From contig JAUVWI010000023.1 in NCBI GenBank assembly GCA_030604195.1, positions 1 to 44,082 of the forward strand: a DNA stretch of 44,082 nucleotides. Reading direction: 5' to 3'. The DNA comes from Spirochaetales bacterium. Its GTDB lineage: Bacteria > Spirochaetota > Spirochaetia > SZUA-6 > DRHE01. Each line of letters starts with the position of its first letter. The stretch's first letter is position 1. The notes beneath the pieces were generated by a model. It saw only the letters and a program-made list of their open reading frames with translations, did not search any database and was not told the origin of the DNA. Of the stretch, positions 8,065-15,713 are shown piece by piece. Both the position numbers and the translations under genes were made by a program.

Positions 8065-9174
8065 CTACAGTTTGTGAAAAGGCCCTATGTGTGGAAGTTC
8101 ATACACCGATTTCCAGCCTTCACTGAAGGGCTCCTTCAAGAAGGGTTCCATTTCCTTTGCTGTGCGCAGTGTAACCTTTTCAACCGGCGGAACTGTTCCC
8201 GCAGGAAAGGTTTCCAGGATCTGGTCGTGCACCAGGGTAAGATATTTCAGGATTGCGGCAATCGGCCGCTTTCCCTTTCTGGCCGTAGCCAGGCTTGGTT
8301 TTCCCACAACTCCTTCCGGAGTAGCGTGGCGCTCAATGGCAAAGTGCCCCTCACCCTCTGACCATCTATGCGGCCTGCGGAAGGGATCCACCGAAGTGTC
8401 GAAGTGGCCGTCAGGCAAAAAGCTTTCACCCTCGGCATCCACCACTACGCTCATGTCGATCATCTCCGGAAACAGAAGCTGGGCAACCGAGGTTTCGCTC
8501 TCATCAGCGTGGATAAAATTGGTTTCCAGAGAATCAGGGCTGTTTCTGGGCACAAAGAACTCCCTGACTCCCCGGTGCCAGTCCAGCACCTGGAATATAC
8601 CGGGCAACTGAAATCGCTTCATAAACTCCTGCACAGCGGATTCCAGCATCCACAGGTGACCATGATTATTTATCATAATGATCTTGCGGTAACCGTCATT
8701 CCATAGACCGAGCATGGTGTAGATAAGTGTTTCTTCCACCACCTCTTTAGGCATAATAACCGTTCCGGGCATTCCCATGTGGTGATATGGGTGGCCGCCG
8801 TAATTCAATGGCGTAAAGGCCAGGTTGACCTCCCTGCCCTGCTTGGCCGTATAGCGGCGCACTCCCTCCAGGATCTGGGTAACCATAAAGGTATCGAGCC
8901 CTGAGTTGGCATGGATACCATGGTTTTCGGTGCAGCCTATGGGCAGAAAAACGATGTCATTCTTCCTTCGCTTTTCAATGCATTTGTTGCGGGGGGTATT
9001 CTGAATGTAGCATCCTGCCTTACCCAACTCAGGAAGAGAGGGAATTTTATATTCCCGGAGAATTTTCTCGATTTCTGTTTCTGATGCATCCCACAGCTCC
9101 TTCTTCAGCCTGCCTACGGTATTGTCTTCAAAAATAACTGCGGGATTATCCGTTGTCATCCATTTTTTTTCCAT
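8065..9174 (-). CDS. iolN: IolN-like creatininase-family hydrolase (3-dehydro-scyllo-inosose hydrolase)
   Basis: Metal-dependent hydrolase of 369 residues in the creatininase family. The segment IGCTENHGIHANSGLDT places Glu83, His85 and Asp94 with spacings (2 and 9) equal to those of the creatininase metal ligands Glu34/His36/Asp45. A later MINNHGHLWMLES and HADESETSVAQL match the other conserved blocks. Family knowledge: Thermotoga maritima TM0413 (IolN) opens the ring of the doubly oxidised inositol to give 5-keto-L-gluconate. Position between iolM and iolG makes this function more likely than creatinine hydrolysis. The start ATG follows AAGGAG with an 8-nt gap. An unusual hairpin lies upstream in the iolM-iolN gap. 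Confidence 0.85.
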   Translation of the reverse strand: MEKKWMTTDNPAVIFEDNTVGRLKKELWDASETEIEKILREYKIPSLPELGKAGCYIQNTPRNKCIEKRRKNDIVFLPIGCTENHGIHANSGLDTFMVTQILEGVRRYTAKQGREVNLAFTPLNYGGHPYHHMGMPGTVIMPKEVVEETLIYTMLGLWNDGYRKIIMINNHGHLWMLESAVQEFMKRFQLPGIFQVLDWHRGVREFFVPRNSPDSLETNFIHADESETSVAQLLFPEMIDMSVVVDAEGESFLPDGHFDTSVDPFRRPHRWSEGEGHFAIERHATPEGVVGKPSLATARKGKRPIAAILKYLTLVHDQILETFPAGTVPPVEKVTLRTAKEMEPFLKEPFSEGWKSVYELPHIGPFHKL

Positions 9175-9197
9175 TAAATCAGCTCCTTATAGTTTGA

Positions 9198-9235
9198 TTA
9201 AGTTCCATAGCAGTCTTCGACTGCAATGGACTTAA
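9198..9235 (-). repeat. Intercistronic hairpin between iolM and iolN
   Basis: The left arm (9198-9215) and right arm (9219-9235) form a nearly perfect stem with a three-base loop, one A-A mismatch and one bulged base. The core is GCAGTC-TTC-GACTGC, extended by CCAT/ATGG and TTAAGT/ACTTAA. It fills most of the 94-bp gap between the iolM stop and the iolN ribosome-binding site. It has no following T run, so an mRNA-stabilising or processing element is likelier than a terminator. Confidence 0.7.
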
Positions 9236-9268
9236 TATTTCTTGCTATAATAACAAGCTTTTCAGCTA

Positions 9269-10465
9269 TCATAGCATAATGCAGGATATTTTACATTCCT
9301 TGCGGTCAGTCCGTAATTTAACAATATGTTCAGGCACTTCATCCAGCTTGATCGTCTTGGTCATCATGGGCAGCATGTTCATGCCGGCAGCCATAGACTG
9401 AATAACCCGCGGGAAGGTTCCATGACCTGAATGACCCTGGGCTCCTACTATACGCGCTCTTCTGACCTGCAGCACCTCGCCGGTTACCGGAATTTTGGCA
9501 TCGGCGCGCGCCACTACCACGACCGTGCTGTTGAGGGTTCTGCCCTCCCAGATTACCTTTTCAATTTCCGGATAGACAATTGTGGGCAGACCCGTAGCCT
9601 CAAGGAAAAGGGAAGCGCCCATGCCGTTGGTGATATCTAGAACCCGTTCGGAAAAGCTTTCCCTGGTCGGATTGATAACATAATCCGCACCCAGCTTTAA
9701 AGCAAGTTGAGCCCTGCCCTCTTCAGGTTCTGAGAGTATTACCCTGGCTGCGCCCTGTCTCTTTAAAACTGCGCAGGCTGCCATACCGATCGGTCCGCCG
9801 CCCAGAATAACTACATTATCACCGGGGCGGATGCCGCCGCCGCGTTCAACTACAGCATTATAGGCAACACTGGTCGGCTCAACCATACTGCCAAGCTTGA
9901 AAACCTCTTCATCTTTATACTTTCCCTTCAGAGGATCAAGGCTCCAGAGCACTTTGCTGGGCAGCACGATATACTTGGCAAAGGCGCCATTTACATTAAA
10001 ACCGATCTCATCCAAACGCTCACAGTGGTTGGGCCAGCCGTCGGCGCAGGGCTTACAGGAACCGCACCAGAGCATTTCCTCGGCAGTAACCCACTCGCCG
10101 CCCTTAAAAGGCTTGCTGGTGTTCTTATCCAGCGCTCCCGGCCCGGCTTCGCGCACGATACCGGAAAGCTCATGGCCCAGGGTACAGGGGAAACCGGTCA
10201 GTCCCGGATACCAGATGTAACCGTCATCATCTGCTTGAGCCATATGCACGTCACTGCCGCAAATGCCGCAGACCTTTACCTCAATCAGCACCTCACCGGG
10301 GCCCGGCTCAGGAACATCGATCTCTTCGATTTTTATCCGGGGATTGCGGTAAACCTTGCTTCCCAGATAGGTCTGCCTGCCGTCAATGTCTTTGGGGCCG
10401 AGTACAAATTCCGGTTTTGGATCCCATTCGGCATAAAGCCTTACTGCTCTCATTTTTTCAGCCAT
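9269..10465 (-). CDS. iolM: scyllo-Inosose 3-dehydrogenase, zinc-dependent MDR family
   Basis: NAD-dependent zinc alcohol dehydrogenase of 398 residues. Strongly resembles T. maritima TM0412 (IolM) as I recall its sequence, including the unusual N-terminus (AVRLYAEWDPKPEFVLGPKDI) and the segments SDVHMAQ, YPGLTGFP, EEMLWCGSCKPC, IGFNVNGAFAKY and GAQGHSGHGTFPRVI. Catalytic zinc region CGICGSD and GHELSG; structural-zinc cysteines in CGSCKPCADGWPNHC; NAD loop VILGGGPIGMAA. In that pathway IolM oxidises 2-keto-myo-inositol a second time, giving the substrate of IolN. It is the first gene of iolM-iolN-iolG, with RBS AAGGAGG seven bases before ATG and a LacI-type operator upstream. Sorbitol or threonine dehydrogenase is much less likely. 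Confidence 0.9.
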   Translation of the reverse strand: MAEKMRAVRLYAEWDPKPEFVLGPKDIDGRQTYLGSKVYRNPRIKIEEIDVPEPGPGEVLIEVKVCGICGSDVHMAQADDDGYIWYPGLTGFPCTLGHELSGIVREAGPGALDKNTSKPFKGGEWVTAEEMLWCGSCKPCADGWPNHCERLDEIGFNVNGAFAKYIVLPSKVLWSLDPLKGKYKDEEVFKLGSMVEPTSVAYNAVVERGGGIRPGDNVVILGGGPIGMAACAVLKRQGAARVILSEPEEGRAQLALKLGADYVINPTRESFSERVLDITNGMGASLFLEATGLPTIVYPEIEKVIWEGRTLNSTVVVVARADAKIPVTGEVLQVRRARIVGAQGHSGHGTFPRVIQSMAAGMNMLPMMTKTIKLDEVPEHIVKLRTDRKECKISCIML

Positions 10466-10497
10466 TTTATTTCCTCCTTGGCTATAATTTTTCTCAA

Positions 10498-10536
10498 TTT
10501 ATATGAAAACGCCGCAGCATTTTGCAAACGTTTACA
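10498..10536 (-). promoter_or_regulatory. iolMNG promoter with LacI-type operator
   Basis: On the minus strand, -35 TTGCAA (10527-10522) and -10 TATAAA (10503-10498) are separated by 18 bp. The LacI-type operator TGTAAACGTTTGCA (10523-10536) overlaps the -35 box. It is almost the same as the operator before the adjacent LacI gene, so that regulator probably represses iolMNG. Confidence 0.65.
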
Positions 10537-10547
10537 CAAAATTCAAA

Positions 10548-11558
10548 TTAACAGCTGCTCCTGCTGCTTCCACGCACTATCAACTCCGGTTCCAGTATTA
10601 TCCTCTTTTTCCTGATCCCGCTTCCTTTATCTGTCATCCGCTCCAGCAAAAGATCAAAGGCGATCTTGCCCATATCATGCTTGGGCTGGTAGATGGTAGT
10701 AAGCTGTATTTCCGGAAAAGCGGCAAAGGGTATATCATCAAAGCCCACCACTGCCAGATCCTCCGGAACCAGCAACCCCAGCTCCCTGGCCCCCTGAATT
10801 ACACCAAGGGCAAGCAGGTCATTCTCGGCAAAAACAGCTCTCGGATATTCACCCTCGCCCACCATTCTCTTGATAATGTTGTATCCGGTCTCTCTTTTAA
10901 AATCACCGAGCTGAATAAAATCATCCTTGATTATCAGGCCATGTTTCCTGAAGGCCATTTTGTAGCCTTGCAGCCGCTCATCAAGGGTCAATGAATCCTT
11001 TGGCGCACCGATAAAACCGATATCCCGGTATCCCGCTTCAATAAGGTGGCTGGTGGCCAGGAAACCGCCAAGAACATTATCTATTACCACCGAACTGTGC
11101 TCACTGTTTTTTGCGGCACTGCTTACAAAGACCACCGGGATCCTACCGGGCAGAACCTCTTCCAGAAAATCCAACCTGTTGGAGGTGGGAGCAATAATAA
11201 TACCGTCAACTCTCTTCTCAGTCAGCAGCTTCAGATAGCGGAACTCTCTGCTTTCATCCCAGTTGGTATTGCACAGGAACACACTGTAGCCTGCTTCATT
11301 AGCCTGATCCTCTATTCCCCGGGCAACCTCGGGGAAAAAGGGGTTGGTAATATCCGGGATCACCAGTCCCACGGAATAGGTCTCCTTCTTTACCAGCCCC
11401 CTGGCTATAGCATTGGGCTGATAGTTAAGCTTTTTTGCCGCAGAGAGCACCAGCTTTCGGGTTTCAGCCTTTACGCCCTTTTTATTATTCAGCGCCCTGG
11501 AGACAGTGGCATAAGAGACTTTTGTGATCAGGGCAATATCCTTGATAGTAGTTTCCAT
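10548..11558 (-). CDS. LacI-family repressor, probable regulator of the inositol genes
   Basis: Transcriptional repressor of 336 residues. The N-terminal helix-turn-helix and hinge are classic: TIKDIALITKVSYATVSRALNNKKGVKAETR, then YQPNAIARGL. A sugar-binding periplasmic-type domain follows (SVGLVIPDITNPFFPEVARGIED, VDGIIIAP, VAVVGFDDIPFAA-like LAVVGFDDIPFAAF). It is transcribed ahead of iolMNG, with its stop 82 bp before the iolM start. Identical-core operators lie in its own promoter (11580-11591) and before iolM (10523-10536), so it probably represses itself and iolMNG until an inositol-related inducer appears. A role like IolR is inferred; the effector is not visible. Confidence 0.85.
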   Translation of the reverse strand: METTIKDIALITKVSYATVSRALNNKKGVKAETRKLVLSAAKKLNYQPNAIARGLVKKETYSVGLVIPDITNPFFPEVARGIEDQANEAGYSVFLCNTNWDESREFRYLKLLTEKRVDGIIIAPTSNRLDFLEEVLPGRIPVVFVSSAAKNSEHSSVVIDNVLGGFLATSHLIEAGYRDIGFIGAPKDSLTLDERLQGYKMAFRKHGLIIKDDFIQLGDFKRETGYNIIKRMVGEGEYPRAVFAENDLLALGVIQGARELGLLVPEDLAVVGFDDIPFAAFPEIQLTTIYQPKHDMGKIAFDLLLERMTDKGSGIRKKRIILEPELIVRGSSRSSC

Positions 11559-11573
11559 GGTATTTGCCTGGAT

Positions 11574-11602
11574 ATTATAGTAAACGTTTACAATAAAAGC
11601 AA
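11574..11602 (-). promoter_or_regulatory. LacI gene promoter with perfect palindromic operator
   Basis: -35 TTGCTT (11602-11597), 17-bp spacer and -10 TATAAT (11579-11574) on the minus strand. The spacer holds the perfect 12-bp palindrome GTAAACGTTTAC (11580-11591), so bound repressor would block RNA polymerase. This indicates autoregulation of the downstream LacI gene. Confidence 0.75.
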
Positions 11603-11663
11603 GCTATAATCTGCAAAATATTATAAAACATAGCCGTACACAGGTATTTTTCTATTTCTCCAC

Positions 11664-12794
11664 TCAAACAGGACTATTTTTTTCAGTATAGAGGCCGTAT
11701 TTTTTGCTCCACTCAAAAAGCTTTATCACCTTCTCCACAGAGGTATCAGGCTGAATATTATGGGCGCCGGCCAGTATATAGCCGCCTCCTGCGGCCGCTT
11801 CGGTAATTACTCTCTTAACCTCCTTCTCTATATCTGCCAGGGAACCGAAAGGTAAAACTCCCTGGGTGTCTACAGCGCCGAAAAGTGAAACCTTGGAGCC
11901 AAAAGAATCTTTGATCTTTTTCGTACCCATATCCAGGGCGGTTGGCTGGAGTGCGTTTAGAATATCCATCCCCACTTCAATCAGATCTTCCATTATCGGG
12001 AAATAGGAACCACAGCAGTGATAAGCAATCTTCAGTTCGTGATTCTCCTTTTTTAGCTCGCCGATAATAAATCTCATCCTCTCTTTGAATACCTGCCGCC
12101 AGAGCTGCGGAGAAATAATCATTCCCTTCTGGGAGCCGAAATCGTCCCCCAACCATATAATATCAGCTCCCAGTTTAACCAGTTCTTTACCTACTCCCAG
12201 GCTGTAACTCATGACCCGGTCCATGAGAGCGAAAACATAGGGCTTTCCCAGGGCTAAATCAATAAAAAACTTTTCCATGCCCACTAAGTACCAGGAGGTC
12301 TCGAAAATAGTAGCCTCCACGTCGCCACAGATTGCGTAATCTCGACCATATTTTTCCACCATCATCCGGGCATGATCAAACCTGCCAGGCGCCAATGGCT
12401 CCGGCAGCTCAAAATCTTCGATCTCAGATACGCTATCAGCCCGTGCCAGGGGGTGTTCGATCATTTCAGTATAGTAGCCGCTCTTGCGGTACTTGATCTT
12501 CCATTCATTTATAAGAATACCCCCTTCCATCTCCCTGGTGGGGCTGTTTTTCGGGGCGCAGGCCCCCATACCCACAATATCATTTCCCAGGTGGGTGAGT
12601 AATTCCGTATAGGAAATCCTGTTCTCTGAGAGCGGTGAATCCGGGTGAGTGTAAGGGGTTATTCCCAGATGCTCACCAAGCTTTTCTGCAACCTGCGGGG
12701 TTATGGTTATAAAGAGCGGAACCCTGTCAGGTTCCTCCAGATTGATTGCGGTCAATACCCTCTCTTTGGACGACATTACCCTCTTACCTGCCAT
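11664..12794 (-). CDS. Uroporphyrinogen decarboxylase (UROD)-superfamily protein, methyltransferase-like
   Basis: Cytoplasmic TIM-barrel protein of 376 residues. It belongs to the UROD superfamily but not to haem biosynthesis: the true-HemE N-terminal motif RxPVWxMRQAGR is absent, and a metal-site-like HCCG (259-262) followed by GAHNIQPD (343-350) places it nearer the MtaA/CmuA-type corrinoid methyltransferase branch. In that branch a His-x-Cys-(x)n-Cys zinc site binds a thiol; here the last position is His. It is the last gene of the LacI2-binding protein-permease-permease-ATPase run. Its role in sugar use is unknown; demethylation of methylated sugars or cyclitols is a speculation, and no corrinoid protein is seen nearby. 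A relic of a close relative lies at 18335-18464. Confidence 0.8.
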   Translation of the reverse strand: MAGKRVMSSKERVLTAINLEEPDRVPLFITITPQVAEKLGEHLGITPYTHPDSPLSENRISYTELLTHLGNDIVGMGACAPKNSPTREMEGGILINEWKIKYRKSGYYTEMIEHPLARADSVSEIEDFELPEPLAPGRFDHARMMVEKYGRDYAICGDVEATIFETSWYLVGMEKFFIDLALGKPYVFALMDRVMSYSLGVGKELVKLGADIIWLGDDFGSQKGMIISPQLWRQVFKERMRFIIGELKKENHELKIAYHCCGSYFPIMEDLIEVGMDILNALQPTALDMGTKKIKDSFGSKVSLFGAVDTQGVLPFGSLADIEKEVKRVITEAAAGGGYILAGAHNIQPDTSVEKVIKLFEWSKKYGLYTEKNSPV

Positions 12795-12835
12795 AATCTA
12801 ACTCCGATTTTTGAGTGAAACGCAACTTAATATTT

Positions 12836-13930
12836 TCAGGTGATTGCCACATCGGTATCATAATCAAAAATATGTATCTTATCTTCCTTGAAAGAGACCC
12901 AGATACTTTCATCCATATTACCCCTGAAATCAGGCGAAGTTCTGGAGAGAAATCTCTCCACACTGTTGCCGATTGTAAAGAATACGAATGATTCAGCGCC
13001 CATGAGTTCAGAAACGTATATCCTGGCATTATAGGCACCTCTGCTCTTTGTTTTACTGACAGTTACATCCTCGGGCCTGATACCGAAATATATTTTTTCA
13101 ACCTTTCCCTTTTTTTCTAACTTCTTCACCACTTCAGAGGGCAGTGGGTACTCGAAATAATCGGTTTTAATTTTTGCCTCTTCATAGCTGCCGGCAAAGA
13201 AATTCATCTGAGGAGAACCCACAAAACCAGCTACAAATCTATTGACCGGGTGGAAATACACCTCTTCAGGACTGGCCAGTTGCTGAATAACCCCGTTATT
13301 AAGCACAGCCACCCGGTCGGCTAAGGTCATAGCCTCCGCTTGATCGTGGGTTACATAAACCGTGGTCGTACCCATGGATTTCTGCAACCGCCGCAGTTCT
13401 GCTCTCATCTGAACCCTCAGCTTGGCGTCAAGATTGGACAACGGCTCATCCATGAGAAACAGGCTGGCTTTGCGGATCATGGCACGCCCCAGGGCAACCC
13501 TCTGTTTCTGCCCCCCGGATATTTGTTTTGGCCTTCTTTTGAATAACTCCGAGATCTCCAGCACCTCAGCCACTTCCCCAACACGTCTGGCTATTTCCTC
13601 TTTGGAACGTTTTCTGATCTTTAAAGGGTAAGCCAGATTTTCAAAAACACTCATATGAGGATAAAGGGCGTAATTCTGGAAAACCATGGCTATATTGCGA
13701 TGCCTGGGGGGAAGATTGTTCACCAGAGTATCTTCGATATATATATCTCCCTCTGTTAACTGCTCCAGCCCGGCTAACATGCGCAGCAGGGTGGTTTTAC
13801 CGCTGCCGGATGGGCCCAGCAGAACAAGGAATTCACCCTCTTTTATATCCAGAGAAACGTTGTTTACCGCAACTACTTCACCAAATCTCTTGGTTACATT
13901 TTTCATGTTTGCTTTGATTTCAGTCTGCAT
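12836..13930 (-). CDS. CUT1 sugar ABC transporter ATPase (UgpC/MalK type)
   Basis: ATP-binding subunit of 364 residues that powers the adjacent sugar importer at the inner membrane. Walker [10 protein letters not shown] (39-47), Q-loop [11 protein letters not shown], signature [14 protein letters not shown] (from 137), Walker [15 protein letters not shown] (from 157) and H-loop [10 protein letters not shown]-terminal TOBE region (about 240-360) is typical of the MalK/UgpC/MsmX group and often contacts regulators. It follows the second permease by 9 bp and precedes the UROD-like gene by 41 bp; RBS AAGGAG lies before ATG. Such ATPases sometimes serve several CUT1 importers, so it may also work with systems outside the window. 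Confidence 0.92.
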   Translation of the reverse strand: MQTEIKANMKNVTKRFGEVVAVNNVSLDIKEGEFLVLLGPSGSGKTTLLRMLAGLEQLTEGDIYIEDTLVNNLPPRHRNIAMVFQNYALYPHMSVFENLAYPLKIRKRSKEEIARRVGEVAEVLEISELFKRRPKQISGGQKQRVALGRAMIRKASLFLMDEPLSNLDAKLRVQMRAELRRLQKSMGTTTVYVTHDQAEAMTLADRVAVLNNGVIQQLASPEEVYFHPVNRFVAGFVGSPQMNFFAGSYEEAKIKTDYFEYPLPSEVVKKLEKKGKVEKIYFGIRPEDVTVSKTKSRGAYNARIYVSELMGAESFVFFTIGNSVERFLSRTSPDFRGNMDESIWVSFKEDKIHIFDYDTDVAIT

Positions 13931-13939
13931 TTCAGCTCC

Positions 13940-14764
13940 TTATCCTTTAATAGCTCCAAAAGACATCCCACGGACAAGATGCTTCTGAACAATAAATGCA
14001 AAAACAAGAACCGGGACTACGGCAATAACCCCGGCCGCGCTCATCTGGCCCCATTTAATTTCATACTGGGTAACGGTTGAAGCCACACCAATAGGCAGGG
14101 TAGCCGCTGATCTGGTTTGAGACAAAATAAGGGCAAAGAGAAACTCATTCCAGGACAGAATGAGGGTGAAGATTGAAGTGGCTACAAGTCCAGGTTTGGC
14201 TATGGGGAGAATGATTCTTCTGAAGGCCGACATCCTGGAATCGCCATCAACCATGGCCGCCTCTTCCAGCTCTTCGGGGATCTCCATAAAAAAGCCTCTC
14301 ATCATCCAGACAACGAATGGCAGATTAAAGGCAGTGTAAGCTATAACCAGACCGGCTCTGGTGTTTAAAAGGCCAAAAAATCTCATCATTGCAAAGAGAG
14401 GTATAATAGTCACAATCGGGGGAAACATCCTTGTAGAAAGCACCCAGAAGGATAGCTTTTCATTCATTCCATAGGGAAGCCTGAATCGGGCCAGTGAATA
14501 GGCAGCCAGGGTGCCGGTGACCAGCGAGAGAAGAGTGGTGGACACTGCTACTATGACACTGTTTAAAATATATTTGACTATTTCCGCCTCGAAGAAGAGG
14601 GTTGCATAATGGTCGAAAGATGGGTCAGCCGGCACAAATATCGGCGGCACGGCAAACATGTCCACCGGATGCTTAAATGAGGTACTGACCAGCCAGAGAA
14701 TAGGGAAACAAACGAACATGGTTATAATGACCAGAGAAAAATACTTGAAAAATGATTTAAGCAT
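13940..14764 (-). CDS. CUT1 sugar ABC transporter permease (MalG/UgpE type)
   Basis: Inner-membrane permease of 274 residues with six predicted membrane helices. The EAA loop (EEAAMVDGDSRMSAFRRIILPIAKPG) that docks on the ATPase is intact, and the C-terminus reads FIVQKHLVRGMSFGAIKG, the ending usual for MalG-type subunits. It starts one base after the stop of the partner permease and lies 9 bp before the ATPase gene, so translation is probably coupled. Its substrate is set by the binding protein encoded upstream; a monosaccharide, oligosaccharide or polyol is expected from the family. Confidence 0.92.
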   Translation of the reverse strand: MLKSFFKYFSLVIITMFVCFPILWLVSTSFKHPVDMFAVPPIFVPADPSFDHYATLFFEAEIVKYILNSVIVAVSTTLLSLVTGTLAAYSLARFRLPYGMNEKLSFWVLSTRMFPPIVTIIPLFAMMRFFGLLNTRAGLVIAYTAFNLPFVVWMMRGFFMEIPEELEEAAMVDGDSRMSAFRRIILPIAKPGLVATSIFTLILSWNEFLFALILSQTRSAATLPIGVASTVTQYEIKWGQMSAAGVIAVVPVLVFAFIVQKHLVRGMSFGAIKG

Positions 14765-14765
14765 T

Positions 14766-15653
14766 TTAAAAAACCTCTTCTGTTTTTAATCGATTTATAA
14801 AGAAGTTACTTATTACAATGGTAATAATAAGCATGGTAAATGACATGGCAGTGGCATACCCAATATTAGTAAATCTGAAGCCGTGTCTGTAAATATATAT
14901 ACTCATGGTTTCCGTAGCATTGGCCGGTCCGCCTCCGGTCATTATGAATATCTGATCAAAAATTCTCAAGGTATCCATGATCCTTAGTAGCAGGGCTATA
15001 AGAATAGCGGGCCGGAGCATGGGAAAGGTAATATCCCGGAAAATCTGGAAACCAGTAGCTCCGTCGACCTCGGCGGCTTCATACGGGTCCAGGGGTATAG
15101 CCTGCAATCCGGCCAGCAAGATCAGGAACATAAAAGGGGTCCACTCCCAGATATCTACCAGTACCAGGGAAATGAGGGCTGTGTTTGCGCTCGCTTCCCA
15201 GATAATCCCTTTGATACCGAATAGAGCGAGAAACCAGTTAATAATACCAAAATCGGGGAGGTAGATTATCTTGAAGATTACGGCCACTACAATGGGTGGA
15301 AGCATCATGGGAGCCAGGATAAGACTGCGAAAAACATTACGCCCGGTAATTCTGGTGGTCAAGAACAGGGCCAGAGACAGCCCGATAACAAATTCCACAG
15401 ATACCGCAGAACAGGTATAGAGAGCCGTATTCTTCAGGGCATTCCAGAAGAACGGATCTTTGGCCATCTGGATAAAATTGCCAGGGCCCACAAAGGTTCT
15501 CACGCCGGTACGTATATTAATGGTGTGCAACATGGCAATGACGGAATAGATTAGCGGGTAAATGGTCAGGGCCAGCAGGATAATAATTGTCGGTAACAGG
15601 AGCAGCCATTTAGTGTTTTTTTCAAACCAGCCGATTTTTAATTGTTCCTTCAT
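14766..15653 (-). CDS. CUT1 sugar ABC transporter permease (MalF/UgpA type)
   Basis: Inner-membrane permease of 295 residues with six helices. The first helix (WLLLLPTIIILLALTIYPLIYSV) and the EAA loop (YEAAEVDGATGFQIFRDITFPMLRPA) are characteristic of UgpA/MalF-like subunits of the short bacterial type that lack the large MalF periplasmic loop. It forms a heterodimer with the product of the next gene. The 60-bp gap from the binding-protein gene contains a strong hairpin that would reduce expression of the permeases relative to the binding protein. Confidence 0.92.
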   Translation of the reverse strand: MKEQLKIGWFEKNTKWLLLLPTIIILLALTIYPLIYSVIAMLHTINIRTGVRTFVGPGNFIQMAKDPFFWNALKNTALYTCSAVSVEFVIGLSLALFLTTRITGRNVFRSLILAPMMLPPIVVAVIFKIIYLPDFGIINWFLALFGIKGIIWEASANTALISLVLVDIWEWTPFMFLILLAGLQAIPLDPYEAAEVDGATGFQIFRDITFPMLRPAILIALLLRIMDTLRIFDQIFIMTGGGPANATETMSIYIYRHGFRFTNIGYATAMSFTMLIITIVISNFFINRLKTEEVF

Positions 15654-15667
15654 GATCTTCCTCTAGA

Positions 15668-15703
15668 AACACACCGGGAAGCCCGCGGACCTCCCGGTGT
15701 GTT
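15668..15703 (-). repeat. Hairpin between binding-protein and permease genes
   Basis: Perfect 12-bp inverted repeat AACACACCGGGA (15668-15679) and TCCCGGTGTGTT (15692-15703) around a 12-nt loop, directly after the binding-protein stop codon. Hairpins at this place in ABC operons commonly protect the upstream mRNA or partly stop transcription, giving more binding protein than permease. Confidence 0.8.
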
Positions 15704-15713
15704 AGTGTTTATA

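Noticed and set aside
9269..10465. Threonine or sorbitol dehydrogenase
   Set aside because: The N-terminal block and the segments around YPGLTGFP and GHSGHGTFPR fit IolM, and the neighbours are iolN and iolG.
10025..10615. Long plus-strand open frames opposite iolM, iolN, iolG and the UROD gene
   Set aside because: They have no RBS or recognisable domains and mirror GC-rich genes on the other strand.
11664..12794. Haem-biosynthetic uroporphyrinogen decarboxylase (hemE)
   Set aside because: The HemE N-terminal arginine motif is absent, and the context is a sugar-transport operon.
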